A DNA stretch of 64,000 bases from CBDFNC01 sp965249895 (GCA_965249895.1 CBDFNC010000001.1:1364001-1428000), one strand, 5' to 3'; counted from the stretch's first letter, positions 16,746 to 25,959 are shown. The notes: generated from the sequence alone by a model not told the origin. Program-made: numbers and translations.

Positions 16746-17586
16746 TACAGTTTCTATTGAGCAGGCCTTGTTGTGGGCTCGTGCGCGTTTGTCTTCTGAC
16801 AGCGCCGCGCTGGATAGTCGTGTATTGCTGTGTTGCTTGCTAGATAAGCCAACGACTTATCTATACACCTGGCCTGACAAAAGACTCGAGGATGAGCTCT
16901 GGGAGCAATTTCAAGCTTGGGTAGAACGTCGTATGACCGGAGAACCCGTGGCCCATATCACGGGTCTTAGGGAGTTTTGGTCACTACCGCTTAAGGTCAA
17001 TAAGGAAACCCTGATCCCCAGGCCGGATACCGAGGTGCTGGTTGAGTCCGCGCTGGAGCTGTTAGGCAAAGATGCTAAGGTATTGGATTTAGGTACTGGC
17101 ACTGGAGCTATCGCGCTGGCTATTGCCAGTGAGCTTCCTCGAAGCCAGATCGTTGCCATAGATGTAAAAGCAGGCGCAGTCGCATTGGCGAAAGATAACG
17201 CCGAGCGGTTAGGCCTGGAGAATGTACAATTCCATTTAGGCTCCTGGTTTGAGCCTTTGGGCAAACAGCGGTTTGATCTCATTGTGTCAAACCCGCCTTA
17301 TATTGATAAAGAAGATCCTCACCTATTGGAAGGGGATGTAAGATTTGAGCCTTTATCCGCCCTGGTCGCCGATGAAAAGGGGCTGGCGGATCTTAAACAT
17401 ATCGCAACTGAAGCAATTAACCACCTCAATACCGGGGGCTGCTTGATGATGGAGCATGGATTTGAACAAGGTCCTGATGTGAAGTCTCTGCTGCTCGCTC
17501 TCGGTTATGTTCGCTGTTGTACCTGCCAGGATTATGCTGGTAATGACAGGGTGACTTGGGGTTTTTGGAGTAATAAATGTATTTAA
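16738..17586 (+). CDS. prmC: Release factor glutamine methyltransferase PrmC (HemK)
   Basis: 282-residue SAM-dependent N5-glutamine methyltransferase acting on the GGQ motif of RF1/RF2. SAM-binding DLGTGTGAIALAIA is near residues 115-128, and the catalytic NPPY tetrad (SNPPYI) near 183-188. It overlaps prfA by 8 nt and sirB2 by 10 nt, so it is translationally coupled on both sides. Confidence 0.97.
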   Translation: MPNTVSIEQALLWARARLSSDSAALDSRVLLCCLLDKPTTYLYTWPDKRLEDELWEQFQAWVERRMTGEPVAHITGLREFWSLPLKVNKETLIPRPDTEVLVESALELLGKDAKVLDLGTGTGAIALAIASELPRSQIVAIDVKAGAVALAKDNAERLGLENVQFHLGSWFEPLGKQRFDLIVSNPPYIDKEDPHLLEGDVRFEPLSALVADEKGLADLKHIATEAINHLNTGGCLMMEHGFEQGPDVKSLLLALGYVRCCTCQDYAGNDRVTWGFWSNKCI

Positions 17587-17960
17587 TGTTAAAGCACACC
17601 CACTTAATGTTCATCGCCTTAAGTGTCTTGGCTTACGCCGTCCGGTTTATTTTTGTCGCTATGGAAAGTCGTAAGGCGGATAACAAGGCCTTAAAAATCG
17701 GCAATATGGTGTTGCTGACTCTGGTTATTGTTTCCGGTGTCGGGCTGAGCTTGGTCACAGGGCAATATCCGTTTAGTGAGGCTTCCCCTTGGCTTACCGA
17801 AAAAGTAATGGCATTTGTCGCCTATGTCTTCTTAGTTTTGTTTGCGCTTAAGTACGGTCGTACAAAAACCATCAAGGTGCTTGCCTTTTTAGGCTCCATC
17901 GGTTGGTTATTTTATATCGCAAACCTGGTGATGAGCCGCCAACCTATGCTGCTGGGGTAA
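17577..17960 (+). CDS. SirB2-family integral membrane protein
   Basis: 127-residue protein with about four hydrophobic segments, matching the SirB family (E. coli YchQ) in size and in its position between prmC and sirB1. The biochemical role of the family is unknown; the name derives from a Salmonella invasion-gene regulatory locus. Its start overlaps the prmC end by 10 nt. Confidence 0.85.
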   Translation: MYLMLKHTHLMFIALSVLAYAVRFIFVAMESRKADNKALKIGNMVLLTLVIVSGVGLSLVTGQYPFSEASPWLTEKVMAFVAYVFLVLFALKYGRTKTIKVLAFLGSIGWLFYIANLVMSRQPMLLG

Positions 17961-17963
17961 AAT

Positions 17964-18767
17964 TTGTTTATTAATACTGACACCGAGGTGGAGCAGCTTG
18001 ACAGCCTGACTCTGGCGTTAATGGTCGAACAAGAGTTGGCCGGAGAGGCTGACTTCGCCAGTCAGGCGCAACTGGAGTTGATGGTCGAGGAGTTAACTGC
18101 AAAGCTGGCGGAACGTGATAACCCGGTGCTGAAGCTAGCGCTGATATTGCAGCACTTTTATCAAAACTGGTCATTTTCCGGCGACTGGGAAGAATTCTAT
18201 CGGTTTGAAAATACCCAGGTATCTAAGGTGCTTGAGCGGCGTAAAGGGATCCCAATTACACTGGGTATATTACTGCTGTATTTTTTCAGAAAAGCCGGTC
18301 TTAATGCCCAGGGGATCTGCTTTCCCAGCCAGTTTTTAATCTGTGTCGAGATAGCGGGGGATACCCTGTATATAGATCCTTTTGACGGCCAGCGCTTGGA
18401 ACGCAATGATATGGAGCTGAAATTAAGGGGGGTACTGGGCAATCACGCGAGGCTAAAACCCGAGCATTTGAACAGCGCCGATCACAAGGTGATACTAAAA
18501 CGTCTACTGGGCATGATGAAAGCCTCGCTGATCCGGGAGGAGAAAGTGTCCGATGCGTTAGTTTGTAGCGATATCTTACTTAGACTTGAGCCAGACGATC
18601 CTTATGAGGTTCGCGACAGAGGTTTTTTACTGCAACAGCTGGATTGCTTTGGCGTCGCATCTGATGATTTCGAGTACTTTATTAAGAAGTGCCCTGATGA
18701 TCCTGTGGTGGAACTTCTGAAAATCCAGCTGAAGGAAATGGCACAAAACTTCACTGTTATGCATTAA
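17964..18767 (+). CDS. SirB1 family protein (transglutaminase-like and TPR)
   Basis: 267-residue soluble protein of the SirB1/YchA family. The central region (RRKGIPITLGILLLYF...GICFPSQFLI) is the transglutaminase-like fold, and the C-terminal third resembles TPR helices. TTG start at 17964, three bases after the sirB2 stop; no better start is seen. Position before kdsA is conserved in gammaproteobacteria. Function is not established. Confidence 0.85.
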   Translation: MFINTDTEVEQLDSLTLALMVEQELAGEADFASQAQLELMVEELTAKLAERDNPVLKLALILQHFYQNWSFSGDWEEFYRFENTQVSKVLERRKGIPITLGILLLYFFRKAGLNAQGICFPSQFLICVEIAGDTLYIDPFDGQRLERNDMELKLRGVLGNHARLKPEHLNSADHKVILKRLLGMMKASLIREEKVSDALVCSDILLRLEPDDPYEVRDRGFLLQQLDCFGVASDDFEYFIKKCPDDPVVELLKIQLKEMAQNFTVMH

Positions 18768-18856
18768 AGACTGGGCAATCTCCAGGGTTTGTAGCCTTGT
18801 GGCGGCTGACCATATCATTGAATAAATGACATCCAGATATCCAAAAGGGAAAAACA

Positions 18857-19705
18857 ATGGAGCAGAAAACTGTAAACGTTGGCGCAATTGACGTCGCAAA
18901 TGATAAACCCTTCGTGCTTTTTGGTGGCATGAATGTGTTGGAATCCCGTGATCTGGCGATGAAGGTCGCGGAAGCATATAGCGAAGTTGCACAAAAACTA
19001 TCGATTCCCTATATATTTAAAGCATCGTTCGATAAGGCCAATCGTTCTTCAATTCATAGCTACCGTGGGCCTGGTTTAGATGAAGGTCTGAAAATTTTTG
19101 AGGAGCTTAAGGCCACTTTTGGCATGCCAGTGATCACCGATGTTCATGAGCCAGAGCAAGCTGCACCAGCCGCTGAAGTGGTTGATATTATCCAGTTACC
19201 TGCTTTCTTAAGCCGGCAGACGGATCTGGTGACTGCGATGGCAGCAACCGATGCGGTGATCAATATTAAAAAGGCCCAATTCCTGGCCCCCCAGGAAATG
19301 TCCCATATTCTGACCAAGTTTAAAGAAGCGGGTAATGACAAATTGATCTTATGTGAGCGGGGGTCCAGCTTTGGTTATAACAACCTGGTTGTTGATATGC
19401 TTGGCTTTGGCATAATGAAGCAAACTAAACACCCGGTTATTTTTGATGTCACCCATGCGCTGCAAAAACCGGGTGGCCAGGCCGATAGTGCTGGTGGCCG
19501 ACGTGAACAAGTGGTTCAGCTTGGGCTGGCAGGCATGTCACAAGGGTTAGCGGGTTTGTTCCTTGAGTCTCACCCGGATCCGACCTCGGCTAAATGTGAT
19601 GGTCCGTGCGCGTTGCCTTTGGATAAACTAGAGCCTTTCCTGAAGCAGATGAAGCAGATGGATGATTTGGTAAAAAGCTTCGAAACTGTCGATACCTCCA
19701 GCTAA
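18857..19705 (+). CDS. kdsA: 2-dehydro-3-deoxyphosphooctonate aldolase (KDO-8-P synthase)
   Basis: 282-residue enzyme condensing arabinose-5-phosphate and PEP to KDO-8-phosphate for lipopolysaccharide inner core. Family segments FKASFDKANRSS (about 55-66), GSSFGYNNLVVDM and GLFLESHPDPTSAKCDGP (about 232-249) are intact. It ends the hemA-kdsA group. A composite inverted repeat without T run lies just downstream (19708-19774). Confidence 0.97.
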   Translation: MEQKTVNVGAIDVANDKPFVLFGGMNVLESRDLAMKVAEAYSEVAQKLSIPYIFKASFDKANRSSIHSYRGPGLDEGLKIFEELKATFGMPVITDVHEPEQAAPAAEVVDIIQLPAFLSRQTDLVTAMAATDAVINIKKAQFLAPQEMSHILTKFKEAGNDKLILCERGSSFGYNNLVVDMLGFGIMKQTKHPVIFDVTHALQKPGGQADSAGGRREQVVQLGLAGMSQGLAGLFLESHPDPTSAKCDGPCALPLDKLEPFLKQMKQMDDLVKSFETVDTSS

Positions 19706-19707
19706 CT

Positions 19708-19774
19708 CTTGTTAAGCCGCTCGCTGTGAGTCCTGTGATAGGAAGTAAAACACCGCAGTTCACAGGATAACAAG
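19708..19774. other. Composite inverted repeat downstream of kdsA
   Basis: The right arm TCACAGGATAACAAG (19760-19774) pairs with two left pieces, TCCTGTGA (19731-19738) and CTTGTTA (19708-19714), which are separated by a 16-nt insertion. It could fold at the kdsA mRNA 3' end, but there is no T tract, so it is not a classical terminator. Confidence 0.4.
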
Positions 19775-19795
19775 TCTAAAGGCGAAAAAGCGGGT

Positions 19796-19823
19796 AAAAA
19801 AAAGCGCTGCTAATTAGCAGCGC
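19796..19823 (-). terminator. Terminator of the GcvB-like sRNA
   Basis: A perfect palindrome (19804-19823, 8-bp stem with AATT loop) is followed on the minus strand by eight Ts (19796-19803). No protein gene on this strand would use it, which points to a non-coding transcript. Confidence 0.9.
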
Positions 19824-20010
19824 AAATCTTGACAGGAACAAGTCGACACAACAGAGTTTGTCGAAGTCAAATTGAATGAAAATCAGTAAAGGCACTGGCA
19901 TAGCGCTCACAAGATGCTCAATACTGCTATAGAGTTACCTCTATAAGTGCAAACACAACATCGCAATTCGTTGGCCATAATTAACAGCGCGCTAAAGCGG
20001 CTGTTAATAA
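19796..20010 (-). ncRNA. gcvB: GcvB-like regulatory small RNA
   Basis: Divergent from gcvA, as gcvB is in enterobacteria. The minus strand carries GATGTTGTGTTTGCA (19948-19962), matching the GU-rich R1 seed region of GcvB. It is followed by a CTATAGAGGTAACTCTATAG hairpin, a second TGTTGTGT stretch near 19845-19855, and a perfect GCGCTGCT-AATT-AGCAGCGC terminator with eight Ts (19796-19823). The length of about 215 nt matches the family (about 205 nt). The 5' end is estimated from an AACAGC.../...GCTGTT hairpin at about 20005. Known GcvB, with Hfq, represses many amino-acid and peptide transporter mRNAs; that role here is inferred. Confidence 0.8.
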
Positions 20011-20049
20011 ACTCTGATATGATAGGTAACCATATGAAAAATCAGGATT

Positions 20050-20078
20050 TTGACCTTGTATTCAGGGACAATTATAGT
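20050..20078 (+). promoter_or_regulatory. Predicted gcvA promoter
   Basis: TTGACC (20050-20055), 17-bp spacer, TATAGT (20073-20078) on the plus strand, about 70 bp before the gcvA start. It lies next to the predicted 5' end of the divergent sRNA, so binding of GcvA here could act on both transcripts, as in E. coli. A second AT-rich TATAAT (20109-20114) lacks a good -35. Confidence 0.6.
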
Positions 20079-20148
20079 CTTATGCTGGCATAGTCACAAC
20101 CGACAATTTATAATCTTTGCCATTAGTTTTTTTTATGATGATTGATAA

Positions 20149-21066
20149 ATGTCCCGTCGCCTACCACCGCTTAATGCCCTGAAGGCCTTTGAAGCAGCTG
20201 CCCGTCATCTTAGTTTTACCCGGGCTGCCGAAGAGCTGTTTGTTACCCAAGCTGCTGTCAGTCATCAAATTAAATCTTTGGAAGAAAATTTTGGACTTAA
20301 GTTATTTCGTCGGCGTAATAGGTCGTTATTGTTAACGGAGGAAGGGCAAAGTTACTTCCTTGATATTAAAGATATCTTTGTCTCCTTATCTGACGCGACT
20401 GAAAAATTGCTGGCACGTAGTGCAAAAGGGGCCCTGACCGTAAGTCTGCAGCCCAGTTTTGCCATCCAGTGGCTGGTTCCCCGACTGATGAAGTTTAGTG
20501 AGTTATATCCGGATATAGATGTCAGGATCAAAGCCGTTGATCTTGACGAAGGTTCCTTGACCGATGATGTAGATGTCGCTATTTATTATGGCCGCGGAAA
20601 CTGGCCTAGTCTTAGGGCAAATAAGCTGCACACGGAATACCTTATCCCCGTTTGTTCACCTTTATTGTTAAATGGTGCTAAACCACTAAGCCAACCAGAT
20701 GACTTACGTTATCATACGCTGCTCCACGATACGTCCAGGAAAGATTGGAAAGCTTGGGTAAAGCAAGGTGAGTTAGGGTCGGTTAATGTAAACCAGGGAC
20801 CGATTTTCAGTCACAGTTCAATGGTGTTACAAGCGGCGATTCATGGTCAGGGTGTAGCCTTGGGGCACAGTGTCCTGGCGCAACCGGAATTGGATGCAGG
20901 TCGTTTAGTCTGCCCCTTTAACCAGGTATTGGTGAGTAAAAATGCTTATTATCTGGTTTGTCATGAGAATCAGGCCGATCTCGGAAAAATTTCGGCATTT
21001 AGAGATTGGATGTTGGCTTTGGTGGCTAAAGAGCAGCTGGAGCTCGACGATAAGCTGGATAATTAG
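20149..21066 (+). CDS. gcvA: LysR-type regulator GcvA
   Basis: 305-residue LysR-family regulator. The N-terminal winged helix-turn-helix (LSFTRAAEELFVTQAAVSHQ, about residues 22-41) and the opening RRLPPLNALKAFEAAARH are characteristic of GcvA; a periplasmic-binding-like effector domain follows from about 92. GcvA controls the glycine cleavage system and the sRNA GcvB. The divergent GcvB-like sRNA and the downstream ygdD-rlmM neighbours support this over the AmpR/TrpI relatives. Confidence 0.88.
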   Translation: MSRRLPPLNALKAFEAAARHLSFTRAAEELFVTQAAVSHQIKSLEENFGLKLFRRRNRSLLLTEEGQSYFLDIKDIFVSLSDATEKLLARSAKGALTVSLQPSFAIQWLVPRLMKFSELYPDIDVRIKAVDLDEGSLTDDVDVAIYYGRGNWPSLRANKLHTEYLIPVCSPLLLNGAKPLSQPDDLRYHTLLHDTSRKDWKAWVKQGELGSVNVNQGPIFSHSSMVLQAAIHGQGVALGHSVLAQPELDAGRLVCPFNQVLVSKNAYYLVCHENQADLGKISAFRDWMLALVAKEQLELDDKLDN

Positions 21067-21122
21067 CAAACCTTATATTCTTGAGTGAAATTTATCAAAC
21101 GGCTTAGTAATTAGGGGAATAA

Positions 21123-21740
21123 ATGCAAGACTGGATTATCAATGGCCCGACTGACGCCAAGAATACCTTTTTGTTTGCCCACGGTGCGGGAGCGGGCAAG
21201 ACTCACGAGTTTATGGAGCTGGTCGCAACAGGGTTAGGCCACTCCGGCATTCGGGTGATCCGGTTTAACTTCCCGTATATGCAAAGGATGTTGGACGAAG
21301 GTAAGCGCCTGCCACCAAACAGAGCGCCTGTATTGCTCGACTCATTTCGGCAAGTGATTGCTGAGGTGAACATCCAGAGCTTGTATATCGGTGGTAAGTC
21401 CATGGGAGGGCGAATGGCGAGCCTGTTGGCGGATGAAAATAAGGTGAAAGGCCTGATTTTATTTGGTTTTCCGTTTCACCCGGTAGGTAAACCAGAAAAA
21501 TTGAAAGGCGAACATCTGGAAAGCATAATCACCCCTAGCTTGTTGTTACAGGGGGAAAGGGACAATATGGGTAGTAAAGGAGAAGTATTGGCTTATCCGT
21601 TATCCAATTCAATCAAGCGCCACTTTCTGCGCGATGGTGATCACAGCTTCAAACCACGAAAAGCGTCGGGTTATACTCTGACTCAAAATATGGAACAAGC
21701 CATTCAACTAGCGGCGGAGTTTATTCATGAACAGCGCTAG
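21123..21740 (+). CDS. Alpha/beta hydrolase of the Tex30/KANL3 type
   Basis: 205-residue small alpha/beta-hydrolase fold protein: the oxyanion-side FAHGAGAGKTHEFM (about 18-31), nucleophile elbow GGKSMGGRMAS (Ser about residue 92) and a C-terminal GDHSF histidine (about 173). Substrate unknown. Inserted between gcvA and ygdD relative to E. coli, and its end overlaps ygdD by 14 nt. Confidence 0.8.
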   Translation: MQDWIINGPTDAKNTFLFAHGAGAGKTHEFMELVATGLGHSGIRVIRFNFPYMQRMLDEGKRLPPNRAPVLLDSFRQVIAEVNIQSLYIGGKSMGGRMASLLADENKVKGLILFGFPFHPVGKPEKLKGEHLESIITPSLLLQGERDNMGSKGEVLAYPLSNSIKRHFLRDGDHSFKPRKASGYTLTQNMEQAIQLAAEFIHEQR

Positions 21741-22167
21741 AGTGTGTTTGATTGCATCGGGTATGTTTGGTTTGCTGGCCGTTATTTTAGGGGCCTATGG
21801 GAGCCATGGTTTAGCTCGTCATGTGGATGACAATTTGCTTGGCATTTTCAACCTGGCGGTTGAGTACCAAATGTATCATGCCCTGGCGCTGGGTCTCTGC
21901 GCTGCGCTACTCAGTCATTTTTCGGTGCGCTTGCTGTGCTGCGCAGGGGTATTTTTTACTATTGGAATAGTGATCTTTAGCGGCAGTTTGTATCTCTATG
22001 TGTTGTCGGGGAATAAAGTCCTCGGTATGGTGACGCCCGTAGGTGGAATAATGTTTATGCTTGGCTGGGTATGCCTGATTATTGCCGGATTTAGAGGCAA
22101 ACCCGCTGAATGCGAAGTGGATGAAGGCACTGCTTTTAGTGCTGTTAGTGATAGGAAAGTGAAATAA
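21727..22167 (+). CDS. DUF423 membrane protein YgdD
   Basis: 146-residue protein with four hydrophobic segments and the DUF423 pattern (GAYGSHGL near residues 22-29, EYQMYHALAL near 45). It is the YgdD homologue by position between gcvA and rlmM. The C-terminal ~25 residues are a hydrophilic extension. Function unknown. Confidence 0.87.
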   Translation: MNSARVCLIASGMFGLLAVILGAYGSHGLARHVDDNLLGIFNLAVEYQMYHALALGLCAALLSHFSVRLLCCAGVFFTIGIVIFSGSLYLYVLSGNKVLGMVTPVGGIMFMLGWVCLIIAGFRGKPAECEVDEGTAFSAVSDRKVK

Positions 22168-22168
22168 A

Positions 22169-23302
22169 ATGAAAGGCTTGTTGTTATATTGTCGCCCTGG
22201 CTTTGAAAGTGATTGTGCCGCCGAAATTCAGGACAAAGCCGCTGAATTGGGTTTTTTTGGTTTTGCAAAAACAAGCCGACAAAGTGGGTTTGTTTATTTC
22301 GAATGCTATCAAGGTTCTGATGCAGGAGCCCTGGTCAGGGAACTTAATTTTTCTCAATTGGTTTTCGCACGGCAATTAATCGCAGTAAAGGCATTGTTGG
22401 AAAATCTACCCCTGAACGACAGAATTTCGCCAATTGTTGCTCAAGTCGAAGGTTTGCCTAAGGGCGGGAGTTTGCTGGTGGAAACGCCGGAAGGCGATGA
22501 AACCAAGCCCTTGTTAAAGTTTTGCCGAAAGTTTACCGTCCCCCTGCGTTCAGCGCTTCGCAAAGCAGGCAGTTTGTCTGGCAAAGAAGAGAACAGGAAG
22601 CCGGTTTACCACTTGTGTTTTTTGGATAACCAAACGGCTTATTTAGGGTATTCTATCCCGGGAAATCGCAGTGCGTTTTTTATGGGGATCCCGAGACTCA
22701 AGTTTCCCAAGGAAGCACCAAGTCGCTCGACATTAAAATTGGATGAAGCTATTCAGGTGTTTGTCCCGCCCTGGGAACAAGAGACCCGGCTGGCTCCCGG
22801 GATGAAAGCTGTTGATTTAGGGGCTTGCCCTGGCGGTTGGACTTATCAGCTGGTGCGCAGAGGATTGTTTGTTGCTTCGGTTGATAATGGTCCTATGGCG
22901 GATTCGTTAATGGAAACGGGTCAGGTCAAACATTATCAGGAAGATGGTTTTAAATTTGTGCCCTTGCTCAGAAACCTTACCTGGTTAACGGCAAAACAGG
23001 AAAGTGGGGAAAAAATTCAGTATCCCGAGCACACTATGATCCATTGGTTAGTTTGCGACATGATAGAAAAGCCCCATAGGGTCGCGGAGCTGATGGCCGA
23101 CTGGTTGATTAAAGCCTACTGCCGGGAAGCGATATTTAATTTAAAATTGCCGATGAAACGGCGTTATTTTGCAGTTAAGGAATGCATCGATTTATTGGAG
23201 GGTAAGCTTGGAGAAGACAGGTTTGAGCTCCAGGCCAAGCATTTATACCACGACCGGGAAGAGGTCACTGTGCATATTCGCTGGAAACCGTTTACCCGCT
23301 AA
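22169..23302 (+). CDS. rlmM: 23S rRNA 2'-O-ribose C2498 methyltransferase RlmM
   Basis: 377-residue SAM-dependent methyltransferase. N-terminal THUMP-like region (about 1-180) and a Rossmann-like catalytic domain with DLGACPGGWTYQL (about 218-230) and the WLVCDMIEKP segment. Starts one base after the ygdD stop; the gcvA-ygdD-rlmM order is as in E. coli. Its last 4 bases overlap the convergent small ORF at 23299. Confidence 0.95.
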   Translation: MKGLLLYCRPGFESDCAAEIQDKAAELGFFGFAKTSRQSGFVYFECYQGSDAGALVRELNFSQLVFARQLIAVKALLENLPLNDRISPIVAQVEGLPKGGSLLVETPEGDETKPLLKFCRKFTVPLRSALRKAGSLSGKEENRKPVYHLCFLDNQTAYLGYSIPGNRSAFFMGIPRLKFPKEAPSRSTLKLDEAIQVFVPPWEQETRLAPGMKAVDLGACPGGWTYQLVRRGLFVASVDNGPMADSLMETGQVKHYQEDGFKFVPLLRNLTWLTAKQESGEKIQYPEHTMIHWLVCDMIEKPHRVAELMADWLIKAYCREAIFNLKLPMKRRYFAVKECIDLLEGKLGEDRFELQAKHLYHDREEVTVHIRWKPFTR

Positions 23303-23682
23303 AAAACATAACGAAGCTTTAAGCTATAACCGCTGCGCTTTAATTTAACCTCCCAGGTTAATTCCGGCACCGCATGGGATTGGAACCGGGAGGTTAGGCT
23401 TCCTCCCTTTAATCGGCTTTTTACCTTGAAGGAAGAGTTGGACATTTCCAGCTCTGGCCGTGGATAAAGCTTATTATCGAAGTGAAGCGAGAGATTGGGA
23501 ATTTGTCGTTTTGTTAACTTTTTAGTTGGAAGAATGGTGATTGATGGTGAGAGGGGCATCATAGGTGTCAGGGGCGAGTATAGCCCATAGTTAACGAGCA
23601 TTTCACCATTGTGCGTATCTGCGTTAGCGTGTGACGCTAAGCCTAACATTGTTGTAACTAAGGCAAATTTAGCTAACATCAT
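23299..23682 (-). CDS. Small secreted protein of unknown function
   Basis: 127 residues with a clear Sec signal peptide (hydrophobic AKFALVTTMLGLAS, likely cleavage after SHANA). The mature part of about 105 residues is basic and beta-prone, ending in SLKLRYVF, an aromatic C-terminus reminiscent of outer-membrane beta-barrel ends but in too short a protein to claim a barrel. Convergent with rlmM (4-nt overlap). No family recognised; codon usage looks like its neighbours. Confidence 0.65.
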   Translation of the reverse strand: MMLAKFALVTTMLGLASHANADTHNGEMLVNYGLYSPLTPMMPLSPSITILPTKKLTKRQIPNLSLHFDNKLYPRPELEMSNSSFKVKSRLKGGSLTSRFQSHAVPELTWEVKLKRSGYSLKLRYVF

Positions 23683-24219
23683 GCCTCCTTGCTACTACTA
23701 AGCACAATAAGGCTAGATTGGCTTAGCAAGATGGACTGTTAACTAAACTCTAGTTCAAATAATGCTCAGATGCTTAAGGGGCTGTTCTAACTGGGTTACC
23801 AGTCTCTGCTATAAGGAAGGCGCTCTATAATAGCCTGGGTGAATTCAGTACAGGTGTGATGGCCGCCCAGAGCGGGCGTCAGCCTGTCTTCAAATGCAAC
23901 TGCCTGGCCGAGAGCCTGGCGAATATTTTCAGCCGTGATATGCCTTTCGAAATAATCCATCATATTTGCCGACGCTAGTAGCAAAGACTCCGGAGCCTCC
24001 TCTACGGATAACCTGGACTCATCTTCCAGTGCCTGGAAAGTAGCGCTGTGCTGAGCAAAAAATGATGAGCAGTAGAGTTTTTTAAAACAGGAGTTTGCAA
24101 GTAATAGTTGTTTTATAGCATTCCCTTGCTGCTCGTTAGTGAGTATATAGTCCAACTGCCCTTCTATTCGATGATGGCAAACCTGGCTAAAGGGGAGGAA
24201 ATTAATATTTAATCTTGGG

Positions 24220-25959
24220 GTAACTATTCAGCTGGCGGAATATTATTCAATTTTTCCTGAATGAAGTCTGGCCACTTTCCGGCAAACAGGCACTCCAGCG
24301 CCTGCCCGACACCGACATTATTTTTCTGGCACGTTGATATATAACTGCGGACCCGGCAAAAGACCTTGGCTCCCTCCATGGAGCGGAAACACCCAGAGAT
24401 TTTTTGCTGCACCTTTGCCATTCTGATATCCCTCTCTCCTTGGTTGTTGGTGAAGGGAACCGCTGGATTATCCATGAATCGCAGCACATCATCCTCAAAA
24501 TCCCTGAGCCGCTCCAGTAAGTTTCTGGCCTTGCTGCGGGCGACCCGGCCCTTTTTCTTCTTGCCCGTTTGCGGCGGGGGCGGGGGCGGGCACTCCCGCT
24601 CCGCCTTATCGAGCAAACTCTGATACTTTTTCCGCCACTGCAACGCAGTATCGTTATCAAGCTGGCCACCGGCATCATTTACTGCATCATTGATTTCAAT
24701 GAGCCGTTCATACATCCCATTAGCCCACTCTTGCCCGTCTTGCTCATAGGCGCGGGTAAGTTCCCGCAGGTGATGGGCATTGCACAAACTGTGGAACACT
24801 TGCGTATAGCGGTAATAAGGTTTCCAGTGGTCATGGCAGAGTGTCCCGGCGAACTGAGGCAGTATGCCTATTTCATCCATTGCCTCCTTACCGCGTTTTG
24901 CGTGAGGCTCAAACCAGGTCCACTCTCCGTTCGATGCATTATGAAGCCAGATGCGCTTGCCGCCGACATTAATACCCGTCTCGTCCGCGTGAATTAACCC
25001 GCCATTGATGAGTTCGAGCTTGGCCAGCGTCTCAAAGTCAGCCAGCATGTGGTAAGCCAGCTTGTTAAAGTTGAACAGTGAGCCGGTACTCAAGGAGATG
25101 CCAAACATTTCATCAAAATGCTGCTGCACCCGGTCATAAGGAATGAGTTGGTACACTGACATATAGACGGCGTTCGCCTTAACCGATGCACCATACTTAG
25201 CCGCCCTGTCCACGTCAGCAGGGAAATCAGCGGTAAACCGGTTGCCCTGCGCGTCTTCCAGAATTTGTGCCCGGTATTCTTTAACCCAGCGGGAAATTTG
25301 GATATCAAATACCTGGCGACGGTCATAGCCTACGTCATGGTACTGCCCTGGCGGCAAGCTATCCCGGTTGACTGGAACCTGAATAATTTCGTCCGGATCA
25401 TCGACTGGCTTGAGCGTCTTGCCCTCGCGGCCTTTTTGCCCGCCCTGTTTATTGGTACTTTTCTTTCGCTCTTCTTTAGGGCGGTTGGGGTCTTGCGAGG
25501 GCGGCTTGCTGCTATTTCGGCTATTAAGAGACAGGCGACCAAACAATAGCTTGACCAGCAGCAACATCATTTGTACGGCAGCCACTAAAGCAGGAGATGC
25601 GGCCTTGTCATTTTTCAAGGCGTTTTCTACTTGCTCAATGGTGGCGTTGACATCCAATGACTCGGGTATCAACGTTGCTGTGTTTGTCTGCTTATTCATG
25701 GGGCTATTATACCCTCTGTTTTTTCGGGCAATTTTTTGCTTCTGTAAGCCAATCTAAGGCGTTGTATTTTTCTGTGCCGGGGGCGCTATGCTTGGTGTAC
25801 ACCTGTTGTTTTGGCGCTCTTGTGGTTAAGTTAATCGTTGCTTACAAGCGCTCATTACAGTGACGCATGAAAATGCACTAAATCAGTCAAAACCGTGTCA
25901 AGAAGTTTTGAAAAAAATAATGCATTTATTGCGGGGTTTTTAGCCAGCTGAATAGTTAC
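24220..25959 (-). mobile_element. IS66-family insertion sequence (1740 bp, transposase-only type)
   Basis: Complete element bounded by perfect 17-bp terminal inverted repeats GTAACTATTCAGCTGGC (24220-24236 and, inverted, 25943-25959). It is flanked by perfect 8-bp target duplications ATCTTGGG (24212-24219 and 25960-25967). Ends starting GTAA and 8-bp duplications are IS66-family hallmarks. It encodes only the transposase and lacks the tnpA/tnpB accessory genes, like the ISBst12 subgroup. The transposase stop codon is inside the left terminal repeat. Intact ends, ORF and duplications indicate a recent insertion. Confidence 0.97.
24224..25699 (-). CDS. IS66-family transposase
   Basis: 491-residue DDE transposase. 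An N-terminal helix-rich part contains NSSKPPSQDPNRPK (about residues 62-75), typical of IS66. The catalytic core includes HADETGINVGGKRIWLH (about 238-254) and CHDHWKPYY (about 290), and the C-terminal NNQGERDIRMAKVQQKISG (about 418-436) holds the final acidic residue. A PPPPPP stretch near 370 interrupts the helical insertion. The frame looks intact, so the element may be active. Confidence 0.96.
   Translation of the reverse strand: MNKQTNTATLIPESLDVNATIEQVENALKNDKAASPALVAAVQMMLLLVKLLFGRLSLNSRNSSKPPSQDPNRPKEERKKSTNKQGGQKGREGKTLKPVDDPDEIIQVPVNRDSLPPGQYHDVGYDRRQVFDIQISRWVKEYRAQILEDAQGNRFTADFPADVDRAAKYGASVKANAVYMSVYQLIPYDRVQQHFDEMFGISLSTGSLFNFNKLAYHMLADFETLAKLELINGGLIHADETGINVGGKRIWLHNASNGEWTWFEPHAKRGKEAMDEIGILPQFAGTLCHDHWKPYYRYTQVFHSLCNAHHLRELTRAYEQDGQEWANGMYERLIEINDAVNDAGGQLDNDTALQWRKKYQSLLDKAERECPPPPPPQTGKKKKGRVARSKARNLLERLRDFEDDVLRFMDNPAVPFTNNQGERDIRMAKVQQKISGCFRSMEGAKVFCRVRSYISTCQKNNVGVGQALECLFAGKWPDFIQEKLNNIPPAE

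Noticed and set aside
23796..24155. 119-residue stand-alone gene left of the IS element
   Set aside because: It is the C-terminal remainder of the gene split by IS66; frames join exactly when the element and one target copy are removed.
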